From: Flammula alnicola
Taxonomy: Eukaryota > Basidiomycota > Agaricomycetes > Agaricales > Strophariaceae
Reading direction: 5' to 3'
Assembly: GCA_015499995.1 (NCBI GenBank)
Contig: JADNRV010000110.1
Coordinates: 1 to 64,000 of the forward strand
DNA: 64,000 bases
Positions 33,297 to 46,443 of the stretch are shown here, piece after piece (the first letter of the stretch is position 1; every line of letters begins with the position of its first letter). The notes under the pieces were generated by a model. It was not told the origin of the DNA and did not search any database. It worked only from the letters and a program-made list of their open reading frames with translations. The position numbers and the translations under genes were made by a program.

Positions 33297-33564
33297 CTTG
33301 GCACGGTATCCCCGATAATCCGCGATCCGTGCAGGCATCAGCAAGTCTGAGGAAATTACAATCAGCGTTCTGCTGGTCAGATTACTTCGAATACAGGCTC
33401 GTATAGGTTTTTCGTATCGATGTCTCTCACTGACAGCCCTTCAGGTTTCGTTGTGTGATCGCACTTTCAGTCGTTGGGGGCAGCGTGATAGGAGTGGTGT
33501 GCCAGATTGCGATAGTATTGATCAACTTCCAGTTCCTTCAATACTCCGCCGACGGTGTCTGCTG

Positions 33565-34630
33565 AGACGCCTAGACTACATACTTTTCTCACTCACGACT
33601 TTCACACTCAAACCAAGATGGAACGTCTTGGTTGTTTCTCGAAAGAAAGGAATCTCCCAATTTCATAAGGCTATGTAAGTGAAAAATTTACCATGACAGC
33701 ATGCCGAATTTGCTCATTCGTTATATTAACCGACACCAACATTGCAAAGCAGGGTTGCGTTGCTGAAGAATTTGTACATTGTCCATGGGTTCCCATATTG
33801 CTACAGCGGAGATTAATTCACACACGGTCGGGTAAAGGAGTAGACTAGAGGGAGAACTAACTGCTTGCTTAAGAATGAAGCTCAAAAATCTGCGTACTGT
33901 AGCGATTTGCGGTAATTAACAAAGGTATTTTGACATGGCCATGGTCTAGGACCTAGGTACAGATGACATCGAGCTGCGCACTTACATACCTTGAACACAC
34001 TGAATGGCAGTTGAGTCTAGACCCACGGAGTCGTGTATCTTAAGCTCTTAAGCTTAAGCTTCACGTTCTGTGAAATCACAACATTCTCAATGCCCATCAC
34101 CGCGCTTAATTTGGCGCCGTTGGCATCCTTACGAAATACTCCATTAATGCGATTGGAGGAGCTTTGAAGAGTGTGACTAGCAAGTATTTCATGAGGGGGC
34201 ACCTATTCAAATATTCATCCTTTGCATTTGTCACTTGTCCCATTTACCCCATGGAGGACCAGTTAGGCTGAGTTCATCTAATTGTACAGTACGAGGCCCA
34301 ATCAATAATTTGCGGCGCTCACTATTAAGTATATCCAATACGTATAGATACTGAAATAACACCCGCGTTTTCCCTTCGTGGGTACATTGAATGGACAATA
34401 CAATGCAGAAGCATTTGGTGAGGTGGCTGCTGCGTTCTACGCAGCTGATCACAACTGCTCTACCCACTGTGGCGCCTTGTCCAAACAACAATCGTACGGC
34501 GAAACGAAGGTTTGTACTTAATTCCGGTCAGTCAGTAGATAACCTCCTTGTTTGCTCGGCCAAAGCGAAAGCATAGGGGTTCCCTAGAAATCTTGATCGG
34601 CCTTTCAGACATCTCTATATCAGAAGAAAT
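33565..34630. other. Intergenic, no gene recognised
   Basis: About 1.1 kb of AT-rich sequence between the uncertain gene and the 3' end of the coiled-coil gene. Short ORFs only. Confidence 0.4.
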
Positions 34631-36392
34631 CTAACACATACTGCTTCCCCACTCTGCCGGCCTTGCCTCGGGCATCCGCTGCCCGCCTATTGGAGAGAAG
34701 GGTTCCGGGCCTGGTGAGTTTCTTAGAGGAGCGGATGGGGTATCCACCGCCATGGCATGACTTGCAGAAAAATCTGGCGTCTGGAAAGCTGGCCCTGTTG
34801 GTGCAGGAACGACTGGTGCCGATGTTGGGGATGTGCCAGGACTGGTGACGATGTCGTAGCTAGGCGGGGGAGGGTTCTGAGCAGCATAACTCTCAAAAGT
34901 TGCCCGTCTGAAGTTAGCTAATTCACTCCGACAGTTGTCCAGTGTCTCAGCAGCCCGCATGAGTTGTGAACCGGCTGCATCTGCCCTGCGTCTCGCTGCG
35001 TCTCTCTCGTCTTTCAACTAGTAATGTCAGGGTTAAGTTAACGGAAGAGAAATTTATGCGCACTCTTCGATTCGCCAAAAGAACTTGTGCAGCAGATTGC
35101 TTGATCTTGTCTGGGAAACCAAATGTCAGTCTGGGAGCAACCTAGATGTGGAATATCAATATTACTGTGGAAGGCCATATCTGTGAAGATACTATCAAAG
35201 AAAACATCGCTCACGATGGATCTAGAAAAGAATCTTCAGACCATACAGGAGAGGGAAGAGGGCAACGACTAACCCTTGAGCTATATTAACTCGCCCTACT
35301 GGTTGCACAGCAGGTGATATTCGCCTAGCTTGATCTACCAGCATTTCAACCTGTGAGGCGTTGACTTGAGCGTCCCTCAGAGCATTTCGTTCCATCATAT
35401 CGGCCATACTAGCCAGAGGTCAGCTGTTGGTATTTGGAAGTTGCGGGCAATACATACGTTCCACCACCCCACATATCTGTAGCGAATTAGCTTGGAAGAC
35501 ATCATCAGAAATCGAAAAGTATGCACCATAACGTGAATATCCCAAGGCCTCTTGCATACTCTGCTGACAGGTGTCCATTGCCTTCACCGCCCTCGCCAGA
35601 AGCTCGGCCGCCCGACTTTCAGCATTGACGCTTTCTAGAATCTGCTCGTGGCGTTTGGTTGCGGCGTTGAGGTCATACTCTAGTTTGTCATCTTCAGGGA
35701 AAGCTGAAAGGCAATGACGAGATGGTCCGAATCGCTCAGCCCTAGTTCCAATACATGAAGGATCAAACAGGGTCTGCTGCCCACTCACCCTCTGAGGGTC
35801 CATCAAATACTCGCCCATACAGAGCGTGAAGCTCGAGTTGACTTGATTCGTAAAGCGTTCCTTTTTGCATTAGATCCGCCATCTACAGAGAGAGGGAATT
35901 GGAGCTTGATTGAGGCGATGTTCAGCGAGGCGATTTGTCTGCGAATTATACTTACAACTCGCTTCGCTTCCTCGAGGAGTTGCTGGGTAACGGCTTGATT
36001 ATCTCTCTCCGTCATCTCTCGTTCCAAAGCTTCTACATATTCTCTTTGAAGTGAATTAGTTAGTTTCCAGAACGACAAACGAGTGAGATATCGAATACTC
36101 ACCTCTCTTCCTTGCTCTCTCTAGCCTCGTATTCCTCCTTCTTTCCCAACAATTTGTGAGCAAACCTCCGACTGGTCGAGTCTCGCAGCGCTTCATGCTC
36201 CTTCCTCTCCTTCTTTGTCTTCTCCGCGAGTTGGACGACCCTCTTTTGACTCGCCGCCAACTGAATCTCTAGGTCCTTGATGTAGCTGGCCTGATGCTTC
36301 TTGGCAGAAGGCACATATTCGAGCTCGGCGATGGTGTTTAGGAGTTGGGTATGATAGCCAGCATTCGCTACAATAGCTTCCTGAGCGTCCAT
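34631..36392 (-). CDS. Conserved basidiomycete coiled-coil protein, function unknown
   Basis: Nine exons: 36392-36103, 36043-35956, 35882-35789, 35703-35527, 35476-35458, 35408-35274, 35221-35166, 35110-35064 and 35017-34631. They give 430 aa. The protein is mostly charged helix: a first coiled coil (residues about 15-130, rich in KKERKEHEAL-type heptads), then EDDKLEYDLNAA, DMWGGGTMADMMERN, GSIVSDVFFDSIFTDMAFH, another short coiled coil, and a Pro/Ser-rich tail. No enzyme domain. I recall closely similar proteins in many mushroom genomes, always unnamed, sometimes in several copies. The fifth exon is only 19 bases but keeps frame and the DMWGGG core, so it is real. It could be a scaffold or cytoskeletal adaptor; this is inference only. 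Confidence 0.85.
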
Positions 36393-36860
36393 ATCAGCGT
36401 AGTACAGATTCCTGCGGAAACTTGAACCAAGTCGAAACTGTTATATGGCTCCCGGCCAGACGCACTGGACCATATAACAAGTGTCAGTGCGTGCACAGCA
36501 GTCATTTTTGCAGGTGCATGTCTCATTGGCCTGGAGCTGTGCTCGAGTGCTCGAAAAGGGGAAACCGAGGCTGTGCTCGGTTTGACGTGACTGAAGTGTC
36601 CGAAAGATTCACAGCCAGGAATGCCTGTTAATATTTAGGAGGGCTGGGCAACCTGGAATACGAATGGGCAAAGAGAACTTGAAGAGGATAGGCTTTACCA
36701 ATTTATAAGATTTTATATGACTAGGGTTACAAATTTTGGCAGATGAGTACCAGATACAAGGAGATACGAAAACTGTGAGTAATATACTACAAAAGACAAA
36801 AGCCGTACTTATACAGAGATAGAGCAATGGTCTGGACGAAATTAGGAGTAGAGAAGACAA
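36393..36860. other. Intergenic
   Basis: Upstream of the coiled-coil gene and downstream of F-box gene 1 (both minus). No ORF with family features. Confidence 0.5.
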
Positions 36861-38737
36861 TCACCGCCTGCGACTCATGACAAAACAGCCTTCATAACCT
36901 GGAACCTCAGCTGGACTCAAAGTATCTCTCCAACGTCCAGCAAAATTCCCATTGGCATTGCCAACAAGATAACCTCGATAAAGCCACTTCCCTCTGTCGC
37001 CATCAACCTGCACGAAAATGTTAGTAAGGTGGGTTTGAGATTTCTTGATAAAGCGACCCACGTAATCCTTGGAAAGACTGATGAAGCCATCGCAAGGCCG
37101 TACTCGACCAACGAGGTTAAACTGGCCCCACGCCGAATGACCCTGCAGAGAGATAAGGATGGCGACACTGCGTCTAATGGAAAAGAACTCACCTCTCCGG
37201 TAACGATAATATCCTTTACGCTTGCTTCGTTCTGTTCCTCGTCCCGCTTGATAGAGGCCCTCATGTATCGGTAGACCTGACCAGTAACCGAGTCCTGAAC
37301 GGTGAGTCCTGAACGGTTCTCCATTATTTGCGTCCCCGTCGGAAAGTAGGAGCGTAGAGGGTCTCCGGCACGTAAAGGAACAATGTTGTCTACCTCCATA
37401 TCAATGCCTGAGTCTGAATCGGTTGGATTCGTCACGAGGTGGTGTTCACGGAGTTTCCACGTCTGCTGATGCCGTCCGACCACACTCTTTTGGATGATGG
37501 TCGGAGGAGCACCTGCAAGTAAAGCAGCATAGGACGTGAATTCGGTGTACTGACCTCATCAATCAGTGAAAATGCTGGCGCACGAAGCAGAGATATCTTA
37601 CCGTGAAAAATCCTTCCCACACTCCTTCGATGCTGTGACGAAATGGGCGAGGTGAAATGTGTTGTAGGATAATTTAAAACTCGACGAACCTGCCAGGTCT
37701 GAAACAATCACTGAGATCTTTCGTTGGCTTCGTGAAACATCGTCCCCATTCAGAATCCCATTCTTGGAAAGGGTGCTCAGGCAAAGGAGCATCAGAAGGC
37801 GGCAACGGTATTGAACGCTTCTTATTGACCAATGCGAGAAATGAAAGGATCGCGGGAGTAGCCAACGGTGGCGGATTAAGATTTAATGCTTCTGAGTAAA
37901 GGGTGGTATACACTGATGCCCGATGATTAAGCACAGGCTCAAACTCAGTCCATGGACTCGCGGTCAAGTTGTACTGCACGATTAAATCAATGAGACCGTT
38001 GGATGAGACGGAAAAAATCCGCACTATATGGGCTCCGATTGCCATGGCTTTAAGGATGCTCAATGGAGATTCTAGCCCATCGTTGTTGAGGGAACTGTAA
38101 TCATCTGTGGTACTCGTCAATCCAAGGTTGAGGAACTCGACCGCTCTAACTCACCGGTATTCAACAAGAACCAGAATATCCACATTCCCAGCGCAGCCTC
38201 CATGCGATTTATTGGCCATTGACCTGTACGTATGCTGTATATCGCTAGAGATGCACCATGGGGGTCGAACCAAAACTCCCGGATCCACAGTTTCATCTGC
38301 CCATACTCCACAAGCTGCCGCTTGTTCTTCCCTTCATTCTCCAGCAAAATAATGTATGCTGTAAAGAGCACATCGTGTACTGTTATCTTGTTATCGGCGC
38401 CGTCTGCATGTCGTGCGCGCGTCGTGGAATCCAGCCGGGAGCGAAGTCGTTGGAGCACCACACATCTTCTTCGCAGCTCATCAGCCAGCGCCCATGAAGT
38501 TAAACGGTCCTCTCCAAAACGTGCCAGAGGCGCTGCAGTATCGAACTTGTGGGAGAATATTCGTGCATAGAGATGGTGATTGGTAGAAATGGATAGACTT
38601 TCGTGCACACGCCGATTGCTTAATAGAAGCGGTATGAGGGCAGAAGGCGGTCCGAGGAAAGTATCTGTAGCGGCAAAATAGGCTATATGCTCCAGCACCT
38701 CCTGGGGCACAGTGTTTAGTGACAGTGGTCCATTCAT
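36861..38737 (-). CDS. F-box-like protein 1 of the cluster, 537 aa
   Basis: Exons 38737-38155, 38104-37690, 37632-37602, 37549-37193, 37142-37062 and 37007-36861. The N-terminus carries an F-box-like helix set (TVPQEVLEHIAYFAA, then IPLLLSNRRVHESLS and YARIFSHKFD). F-box proteins usually link a substrate to the SCF ubiquitin ligase through Skp1. The middle is helical. The C-terminal half has GVWEGFFTYTEF, the LAGAPPTIIQ segment, then beta-rich text with VTGEGHSAWGQFNLVGRVR, DGDRGKWLYRGYLVG and GYEGCFVM. This tail is shared in outline with F-box-like proteins 2 and 4 and may be the target-binding part. The start was placed at the ATG directly before the F-box (38737), not at 38869. All six exons join cleanly, so the gene is probably active. 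Confidence 0.8.
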
Positions 38738-38885
38738 GAAGAACGCTGGAGATGGTTGAGAGGCTTTAGCACGGCTCTCCTTTCTGATTCGCCGAACTTT
38801 TGTCACCGGCAATCCGGGTTCACAATTCCCGACAAGGAAAAACATCCATTCTATATATATAGCACCCAATAGGTGTATAATGACT

Positions 38886-38962
38886 GTTGGGTGAGGGTTG
38901 GGTGAGGGTTGGGTGAGGGGAAATATAAATATGCAAAGCGGAAGGGATGCAAAGCGGAAGGG
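38886..38962 (+). repeat. Two short tandem repeats upstream of F-box gene 1
   Basis: Three copies of GGTTGGGTGAG (38886-38920), then two copies of ATGCAAAGCGGAAGGG (about 38931-38963), in the probable promoter of the F-box gene. Confidence 0.75.
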
Positions 38963-39174
38963 AAATGGTCGGGTCTATCAAAAATCCAACCAACTCCGTC
39001 TAGCTCCCTCTTGGTCGATAGCAAATGGAGGAAAACGTACAGAGACTTACAGAGAACATCAAATGGCGAGAGGAAGGGATGTCTATCTCACTAAGTATGA
39101 TCATTTTGAAGGTGGGGAAAGCCGCGGAACAAAAGTCTATGCAAGGCAACGAGGAAGATTCAAGCTGAGAGTTT

Positions 39175-41252
39175 TCAACTAAATTTGTAGGAACGGCTGG
39201 GGCCAGTGTGATTCTTGCTCAAGCTGAATACGCCTTCATAATACGGTCCTAGGTCACCATCTCTCGGACGTGCTAGCCTGCCGACGAGATTTTGAGAGGA
39301 AGTGACTAAAATTGAAATGTTAGGCAAGAAGAACAAAAAGTAACTGAAGAAGACCCCACCATAACCCCGAAGCACCTGCCTCTGCAAGTGTTCCGTATCG
39401 AGCTGCGCGGAAGAAATACACTTAAGATAAGCAGGCTGTCTAACCTCAGAAAGAGACAGACAGAGTGGCGATGACGTACAGGAGAGTACCGTGTCAGGAC
39501 CATGAGCCCATCATGCAGACGAACACGTCCGAGGATCTTTGAGTTTCCACCCCATGCAGCAACATATTGATCGTCTGTCTATTGTCAAGATTCAGCAAGC
39601 CGACCTGCTGATGACAAGCACTAGGTTTTGACAAACTTTGCCAGTGATGATCACATCTGCGATTTGCTTTTGTCCGCGAAGATTCGTGTGTCCATGACGG
39701 AATGTTTCATACTGGGTACTGAAAGTACCCTTCCCGTCGAAGAATTGCATGCCGTCCTAAAATTAAGACAGCGTAGTTAGAAAGCCTATCTGGCATTAGG
39801 CGTATGGCATTCCACTTACGTCGGTTTCTATGGTTTGCAGGTCGGCGGGCAACCACGCGTTCGTGATGCCGTTTTCTGGGTCATCGCGGGGAACAGCCGA
39901 ATTTTCATCGTAACAGAAATGCTCCTCTATGGTCAGGTACACTGCTTTGCGGTATTGTAGATCAGAGCCGTTTGGCATTGTCTTCCCGGACGGCAAACCA
40001 GCGTACAACGGATACTATAAGGCGCCATAGTAAAACACCTTGGCTGACGAAATCCAATCAAAAAAAACATACCATCGAAGAACCCTGCCACTGTCCACTC
40101 AGGGTCCCAAGTTTATAAAGCGACGGTTGACAGATAATGATGTCCGGCGACGTTGTCCTCGCCGAGGATTGAATTCCTACGTCGATGCCGGGAAAATCGG
40201 CAAAGCGTGTACGACAATGATGATAGAAATGCTTGATGTCGTCGACGCAGGCGCCCATCCGTCCACTTTGGTTCGCCTCCTCGCGAGTCTCGCAGGTCAC
40301 ATGCGGGGGGATCTTGAAGACTGTCAAGCTCTCCATGCGCGCGAAGTATAACAGAGTAGCAAAAATGGCGGCGGACGGTGCGCGTGCCTTCCGCTTGACT
40401 GTTCCGAAGTATGCGATCTCTTGAGGAGGAAATACCGAGGTAGGATACCCTTCATCGTTGGTTTTTGTCGACGGCGAAGGAGGTTGGAACGTGCTGCCAT
40501 AACTAAATGCGGATTCTGGCGTATGGAAGATGGAATACTGCGTATAATTCTTGGTCCAGGAAAAATGAAAACCATGAGGTAAGAAAACGTACACGAAAAG
40601 CGGCGAACACGATTGGCCTAAGAAGGCGCATCATCTCCTTACAAACATCGGGATGCTCGTAACTCATCACCCCTACGTCATGTTTCAGGCTCGCGTACGA
40701 ATTACAAAGCCGGGTACACTTACTTTGTGACGCCAACGTCCAAGAGAGAGCGATGGCTAGCGACTTTTGCTCGTTCAGAACCGGCCATCCATCATTGTCC
40801 GAAGCGCCTTCATACAATCGATGGCGTAAATAACGATCGAGGAAAGATGGGAGACCCGCGCGAAGCAGTTGCTTGACGTTTTTCTGACTGGTGTCAGAAT
40901 CCTCAACCATGAGGTAGGCGATCCATAATGCCTCGGTGAGGTCAGGATGGTCGAGCGAGCGACTCTTGAAGATCTGGATGGCGCGAAATCTGCGGCGCAT
41001 CTCATGAGGAGCGTGCTCTCGCACCACCGCCGAACCGAGACGGTAGACAGGCCCAAGGATGTCGAATTTTTGGGCGAAAACAACATGGTATAGCTCGCCA
41101 GCATTTTTGGGTGAGAGCGAGATGTTGAAGGTACGGCAGGTCAACAGGCAGTTATAGAGTTCTTTTGGAGGGCCGAGAGGGGACCCCAAAGTAGCAAAGA
41201 GAGTGATTTTTTGCAAAATCTCGGGGGGAATGTCGACTATAGAGCTAGCCAT
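39175..41252 (-). CDS. F-box-like protein 2 of the cluster, 563 aa
   Basis: Exons 41252-40724, 40672-40593, 40549-40073, 40014-39820, 39756-39637, 39578-39480, 39420-39360 and 39305-39175. It opens with the F-box-like DIPPEILQKITLFATLGS and CLLTCRTFNISLS, and continues with YHVVFAQKFD, matching gene 1 in layout. Its second exon ends in LRPIVFAAFR. The C-terminal part has an ITGK...AAWGGNSKILGRVRLHDG block, LRGYVTSSQNLVGR and YYEGVFSLSKN, corresponding position by position to the gene 1 tail. Sequence similarity to gene 1 is low outside these blocks, so the duplication is old. A role as substrate adaptor of an SCF ligase is inferred. Confidence 0.8.
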
Positions 41253-44200
41253 GGTGGAAAAGCCTAAGAGCAGGAGTATAGTAATGAGCTTGCTGCCATT
41301 AGTCGTTGTCTTTTTAAGTACTTGCCTGCTTGACTGGATTTCGAATGCCGACTTCCCATGTGGTTTTAACGGCATTCATTTACGAGTTAGTTCCCACGTA
41401 CCTTTCACAGAAGAGGGGATATCGAGCGGAGTACTCACCGTCAAAAACGAGTTTCGATCTGCATGGCCCGGCGTCCCTTTTTGAAGACGGTGATGTTGAA
41501 CGGGCTTTCGTGCATTGATCCCAAGCTGGGCGGTGGTTTTCGGGGATATGTCTCCATTGAAGAGCCAATCAGCGGGGAACGCACTTCTGGCGACCCTAAC
41601 CCGATCTAGATGCTGCCAAAAATAATCCATGAAGCCGATCGCGGGATGGCCTCAAGTGACATACACATACTGATGGCTTGACAAAAACGACGGCGAGAAA
41701 CGTCGACGATATTTTCGCCGCATCTGGGAGTCCAAATGATCACGGAGACTTGCTTTCGTCACAACATGAGGGGGCATTTGAAGTACGATGCGTACCACTT
41801 GGCTGTGTGTGGGAACCACTCATCCGTTTGGCGAGCGGAATAATTCTATGAAGGAGCCTGAGTCAGGAGGGCATCTGATTGAAAGCCAGCGGCTGATCTA
41901 CTAAGAGATTCCTGTACGCCTTTGTCTCGAACGGGCTGAAATGCGCAGGGATTCCGATTATCGAGGGCCTGGAGACGGAGAAATCGACTATCAAACACGG
42001 AGATGAACAAAGCTGCCTGCACTTCGGGTCCCACAAATCTATCTTGAGCAACATCCTTGAAAGGACAGCTTCAACGCCGTACGAACGTTCTGCATCATCA
42101 TCCAAGAGCATCAGAAAGGTGCCCGCGAGTGCGGGATGGGCCGTGGTTACGAAATGTAAATGGCAGATCCAGCTGAACAGATATAACGGCATGAAGTCAC
42201 TTACCAAACTTTCAAAGACCTGAACAAAAGGGAAGGAAGAAACGAGAGATTGTTGATGCCGTGAAACGAAAAAAAGATTGATTGGCGTGTGCCAGAAGTC
42301 ATTCACATCTGCGCGGGTCCAGAACTTCACTGAGTTAACCATATGTCCGAATCATCCTCCTGCCAACACACGCGCTTGGATTCGATGGATTTCCTTCCTG
42401 AGGTTCTACATGAACCGTTCTTGCAAGATACTCCACGGCAACATTTGCGAGTTGCTTCCATTTTTCCATCAGAGGCGTGAGGTTATTCTGGCTGGTCCAC
42501 TCGCCGTTAAGAAGCACCAGAGGAGAATGACAGAACCGCCTGAGTGTTCAATGGGGTGAGTTTGAAAGACCTCTGGCGCGCACAGAGCATCGGAATGAGA
42601 GCGTTCGGATGTCGCTTGACCCATGGAACAGAAGCAGCATTGTCGAAAACACGCATTAGGAACGAGGTACGAGCAATAACGGAAGACAACGGAAGACTTC
42701 ATTGTTTCCGCCAAACCTAGTTCAGGGAAGGGATGAGCGGAGCTTGGAATTCGTGCGGCACATGCCGTGGATGGAATTAGCTGTCTCCCATACACTGTCT
42801 TCCATACGCACACTGTCTCCCATACGCATAAGTACCTCGACGCTTGGAAAACACAAAAAGCGCTCAATGGATTTTACCCATGGAATCCATTTATGAAGTA
42901 TCATAATCGATATATCAAGGATAATTGAAGATCTACGAATCAACGAGAATACAATGTTCGCCGACCACCGCTTGACACTTGCATCAGGTTAGGCGGACGC
43001 CGCCACCATTACGCAGTGAAACGTCAAGTAAGATGGCTTTCGCTCCATGATGTAGTAAGTACAAGTATTCAGCGACAGAATAACGTTTGATGATGACGGT
43101 AAACATTTTCATGTTACATATTTGTTTTGGATAGTAGAAAGAGGCAAAGCCGTCGGGAAGATTAATTTGACATGGAATTCCAAGTCGCCGCGGTACATCC
43201 GAGTCGCGGCATCGCAAGCGATAGGTTAGTGGTGTATCAGAGGTCGACGGCGTATCAAAATATGATGTACATATTAATGATGGCTCTTGAGAGGGTCGCA
43301 CGGCCCGCCGCGCGTGTCCTCCTCTGTCCAGAAATCATGAAGAGCTGTCTTATCTTCGCTTCGAGAAGAGCGCAATTACAACCAAGTTTTGCAAATTCCG
43401 TGCGTCTGGACTCTGTGCGGTTCCGGAAATTGGATGCATTTCTAGTGCTATCTCCAATCACAAACTCCGACTTCATGCGTCAAGGAAGGTGATGATATAA
43501 TTGAAGCCTGCAGGAGTGAAGATACTTAAAGAAATACTCACATACTGTAAATAGTTGAATCAATGAAATGCACGCGAGATGTGATACTTTCCCAAGGAGG
43601 ATTGCTAGGCGAGATAGCGGAGCAGCTAAAGTTCATCGATCCCCCACGACGCTTCGGATGAAAGGTCAGAAACCCGCGGAATATATGCGTGTATGGTCTC
43701 GTGGTGGTGCTATCCTGCAAGATAGCTGCTTCAAGATATGGTCAAATCTGCTCCACAGATTCCAGTGGGTACATGTAGAGTTTGGGACCTTGATGAGGTC
43801 GAGCGGTCGGAGCATACTACTTTCAAGTAGCGCAATTAACATAGTTAATTGAATACGCCATGCTGAACGATAGATAGCCTTCAGAAAGGCAGCGCTAGCG
43901 ACCGTAACAGTCTAAGCCAGTATGAAGCCGATTGCGTGAACGTTTTAATTGGCTGTCTTTGTAAGAGGACGAAGCGCCATTTCTGTCGTATGTACTAGTA
44001 AATTAGTCACCGGAAAGTGTAGCTTCCTACAGGATGCTGCAGCGAGTAGATGGAACGGGCCAGACACAACCCTTGCCTCGAGGAGGAACAAATGAGATTG
44101 ACGACCAGATGACGTCAACTTGTTAGAAAACGGGGCATAAAAAGTAAAGATTACCTTTCTATTGCCCTCCGGGGCAGTAAATTATCTAGGAGCACGCAGC

Positions 44201-44972
44201 GAGACCTAAGGGTCTCCATTTTTCATTCAAACACGTTGATGTCCTTACGCCACGAGGTGAGCCTGACGGGGATTATCTTCGATGCACTGGATGCGCGTGT
44301 TCTCCAGGACGTTCCAAGCATACTGACTTGGTGCTTGTGTTATTATTCTTCATTTGACCTCGAGTACAGTAAATGAGCACTGAAGCTGAAGACGCATACT
44401 TCTCAGTAAATCTTATCCATCGAAATCAAATGAAAGCCTCATGCATCATGATTAGAAGGGAACCGGATCGACGAGTAAAATAGTCCCATATTAGCGGAGA
44501 AGTGCGTGTCTAATATAGAGATGTAAGACGCATGTGTCGAGGTATTTTCGTTCCTTGTTCAAAGGATGAACTTCAAGTTCAAGTTGTGGGTATGAGCTTC
44601 CGAAATTTAGTCGACAGGATCAATTAAATGAATACCGTTGGCTATATCTCGGGTCCGAAATTTAACCTCATATGTTCATAGCCGATTAAATTGACTTGCG
44701 AGGGATTTACGATGGATATGTTGCCTCCTCGATGAAAGCAAGAAGGGATCCAGGGTAAAAAGGTAGAGTCACCGAGGCACGTGGATCGCATCGATTAATA
44801 TCGATGATCAGATTAATAATATTATATTATTAATATTAATATCAGATTATAGCAGATTATCTCCAGACCGGCCCTGATGTTCACCGACCTAGCACAAGAC
44901 TCGATAAAAATTCTAGATCATAAACATATTTTATCTCTTCGACCATCTTACTTCCAAACCACAACATCTACC
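41253..44972. other. Region with coding-like debris, no intact gene
   Basis: Minus-strand pieces between 41380 and 43720 look coding in composition. Examples are an open stretch around 42507-42689 (ALIPMLCARQRSFKLTP, reminiscent of the loop after an F-box), LLNGEWTSQNNLTPLMEKW at 42340-42520 in another frame, and 41863-42342. They do not join into one frame and no family is certain. A decayed fourth member of the F-box cluster is the simplest guess. 43860-44800 has nothing coding. Confidence 0.3.
44812..44834. promoter_or_regulatory. AT-only perfect palindrome upstream of EF-1 beta
   Basis: ATTAATAATAT-T-ATATTATTAAT, 11-base perfect arms, in a wider AT-rich tract (44790-44860), 139 bases 5' of the EF-1 beta start. 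It could act as a poly(dA:dT)-type promoter element or be neutral. Confidence 0.4.
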
Positions 44973-45899
44973 ATGTCTGTCGATCTTACAAAACTCGAAC
45001 AACACCTTGCCAGCAGGTCCTACGTTGAAGGGTAAGCGATCGATCAGTAAAGATCACTTTTTTTCCTTGCAAGAAGTTATCACACCCTTTAATTTGAATC
45101 GAGCCGCATTGAGGAGAATCGAACGCTCATTACTTGTGTCGACAGGTATACTCCTTCGCAGGCCGATGTGACCGTTTTCAAGGCCATTTCTGCTGCACCC
45201 GCTGCCGCTACCAGCCCCCATGTAGCCAGGTGGTACAACCACATCAAGTCCTACACCGCTGAGCATGCTTCCTTGCCCGGATCCAGCACTGCTGGTGAGG
45301 CGTTCATTGGTGGAGCATCTGCTGCGCCCGCCGAGGAAGAAGAGGAGATTGATCTGTTCGGATCTGATGACGAGGAAGACGACGCTGAGGCCGAGAGAAT
45401 CAAGGCCGAACGTGTTGCTGCTTACAATGCCAAGAAGGCTAACAAGCCCAAAACCATCGCCAAGGTCAGTTGTAAAAGTTTTCTTGATTTTCTGATATTG
45501 ATACTCTTTTTTTAAAATAAAAAAGTCTGTTGTGACCATGGACGTCAAGCCCTGGGACGATGAAACCGACATGGTCGCTCTTGAAAAAGCCGTCCGTTCC
45601 ATCGAGCAAGATGGTCTCGTCTGGGGAGCCAGCAAGCTTGTTGCTATTGGTTATGGTATTAAGAAGCTCCAGATTACTCTCGTTGTTGGTACGTTTTCTT
45701 TTCTTTTTATCTATTTCGACTGTCATTAACGTGAACATAAATAACCAGAGGATGAGAAGGTCTCGACCGATGAGTTGCAGGAGAAGATTGCTGAATTCGA
45801 TGATTACGTCCAGAGCACAGATATCGCTGCTATGCAAAGTATGTGATCGTTTCCTTCTATCTTGCATTATCACTTTCTAATATCCCCATAGAACTCTAA
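44973..45899 (+). CDS. EFB1: Translation elongation factor 1-beta (eEF1B alpha)
   Basis: Exons 44973-45031, 45146-45464, 45526-45688, 45749-45838 and 45892-45899 give 212 aa, the usual family size. The protein is the nucleotide exchange factor that recharges eEF1A with GTP during elongation. The GST-C-like N-terminal part has [16 protein letters not shown] and VARWYNHI. An acidic linker contains [17 protein letters not shown] (the casein kinase site region of the family). The catalytic C-terminal domain has [30 protein letters not shown] and ends AAMQKL as expected. The last coding exon is only eight bases, including the stop. Intact and surely active, an island of housekeeping inside the F-box cluster. 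Confidence 0.97.
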
Positions 45900-46122
45900 T
45901 TCAGCTGTAAAGTTTGGCAACGTGAAGTCGCTCTTGAGGTCTATACATATCACAAAAATATTGGCTTTTTTTGGTGACGCATCACTTACTGTATGATGCA
46001 ATTGGCTAAATGATGTGCCTTGAAATCTTTCGCGTGACCAAGTTAACTGCCATCCGATGTCTGCTAAAGTTTGTTTATAATCTAGAACTGTACCGTTCTC
46101 AGGCGTCTCCCGAGATACACGA

Positions 46123-46443
46123 ATGACCTTGCCAGATTGTCCTCCTCGTGCGTTGTTCAGTGACTGCGATCAGGAACATGCTCTGCCCACGACACTGTTC
46201 GCGCCCAAGTCGGAAAAGCTGCCGAAAACCATCCGAAAGGTCGGAAATGAAAACCACGATTCAGACCCCACCACCATGAGTACGTGCCATCAATGAGCAT
46301 TTCCTGGAAGAGCAGTCTACATTTTTCCTTTTACAGATGTTTGGAGTCGGGTTCATTTTTCCGAATGCACGGCCGAGGCTAATCAGGCTATAACAATATA
46401 CTATCTGGCCTTCTACGTTTTGTGGCCGCCGATCTATCGTTAA
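46123..46443 (+). CDS. Candidate small protein, 87 aa, unknown
   Basis: Exons 46123-46279 and 46337-46443, joined by a GTACGT to TTACAG intron of 57 bases in phase. The frame is also open for 14 codons before the ATG. The product starts MTLPDCPPRALFSDCDQE, is acidic in the middle and ends with a hydrophobic aromatic segment (ITIYYLAFYVLWPP). It resembles no family I know. It lies 220 bases after EF-1 beta. It could be a small membrane-tailed protein, the leftover of a larger gene, or chance. Confidence 0.35.
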
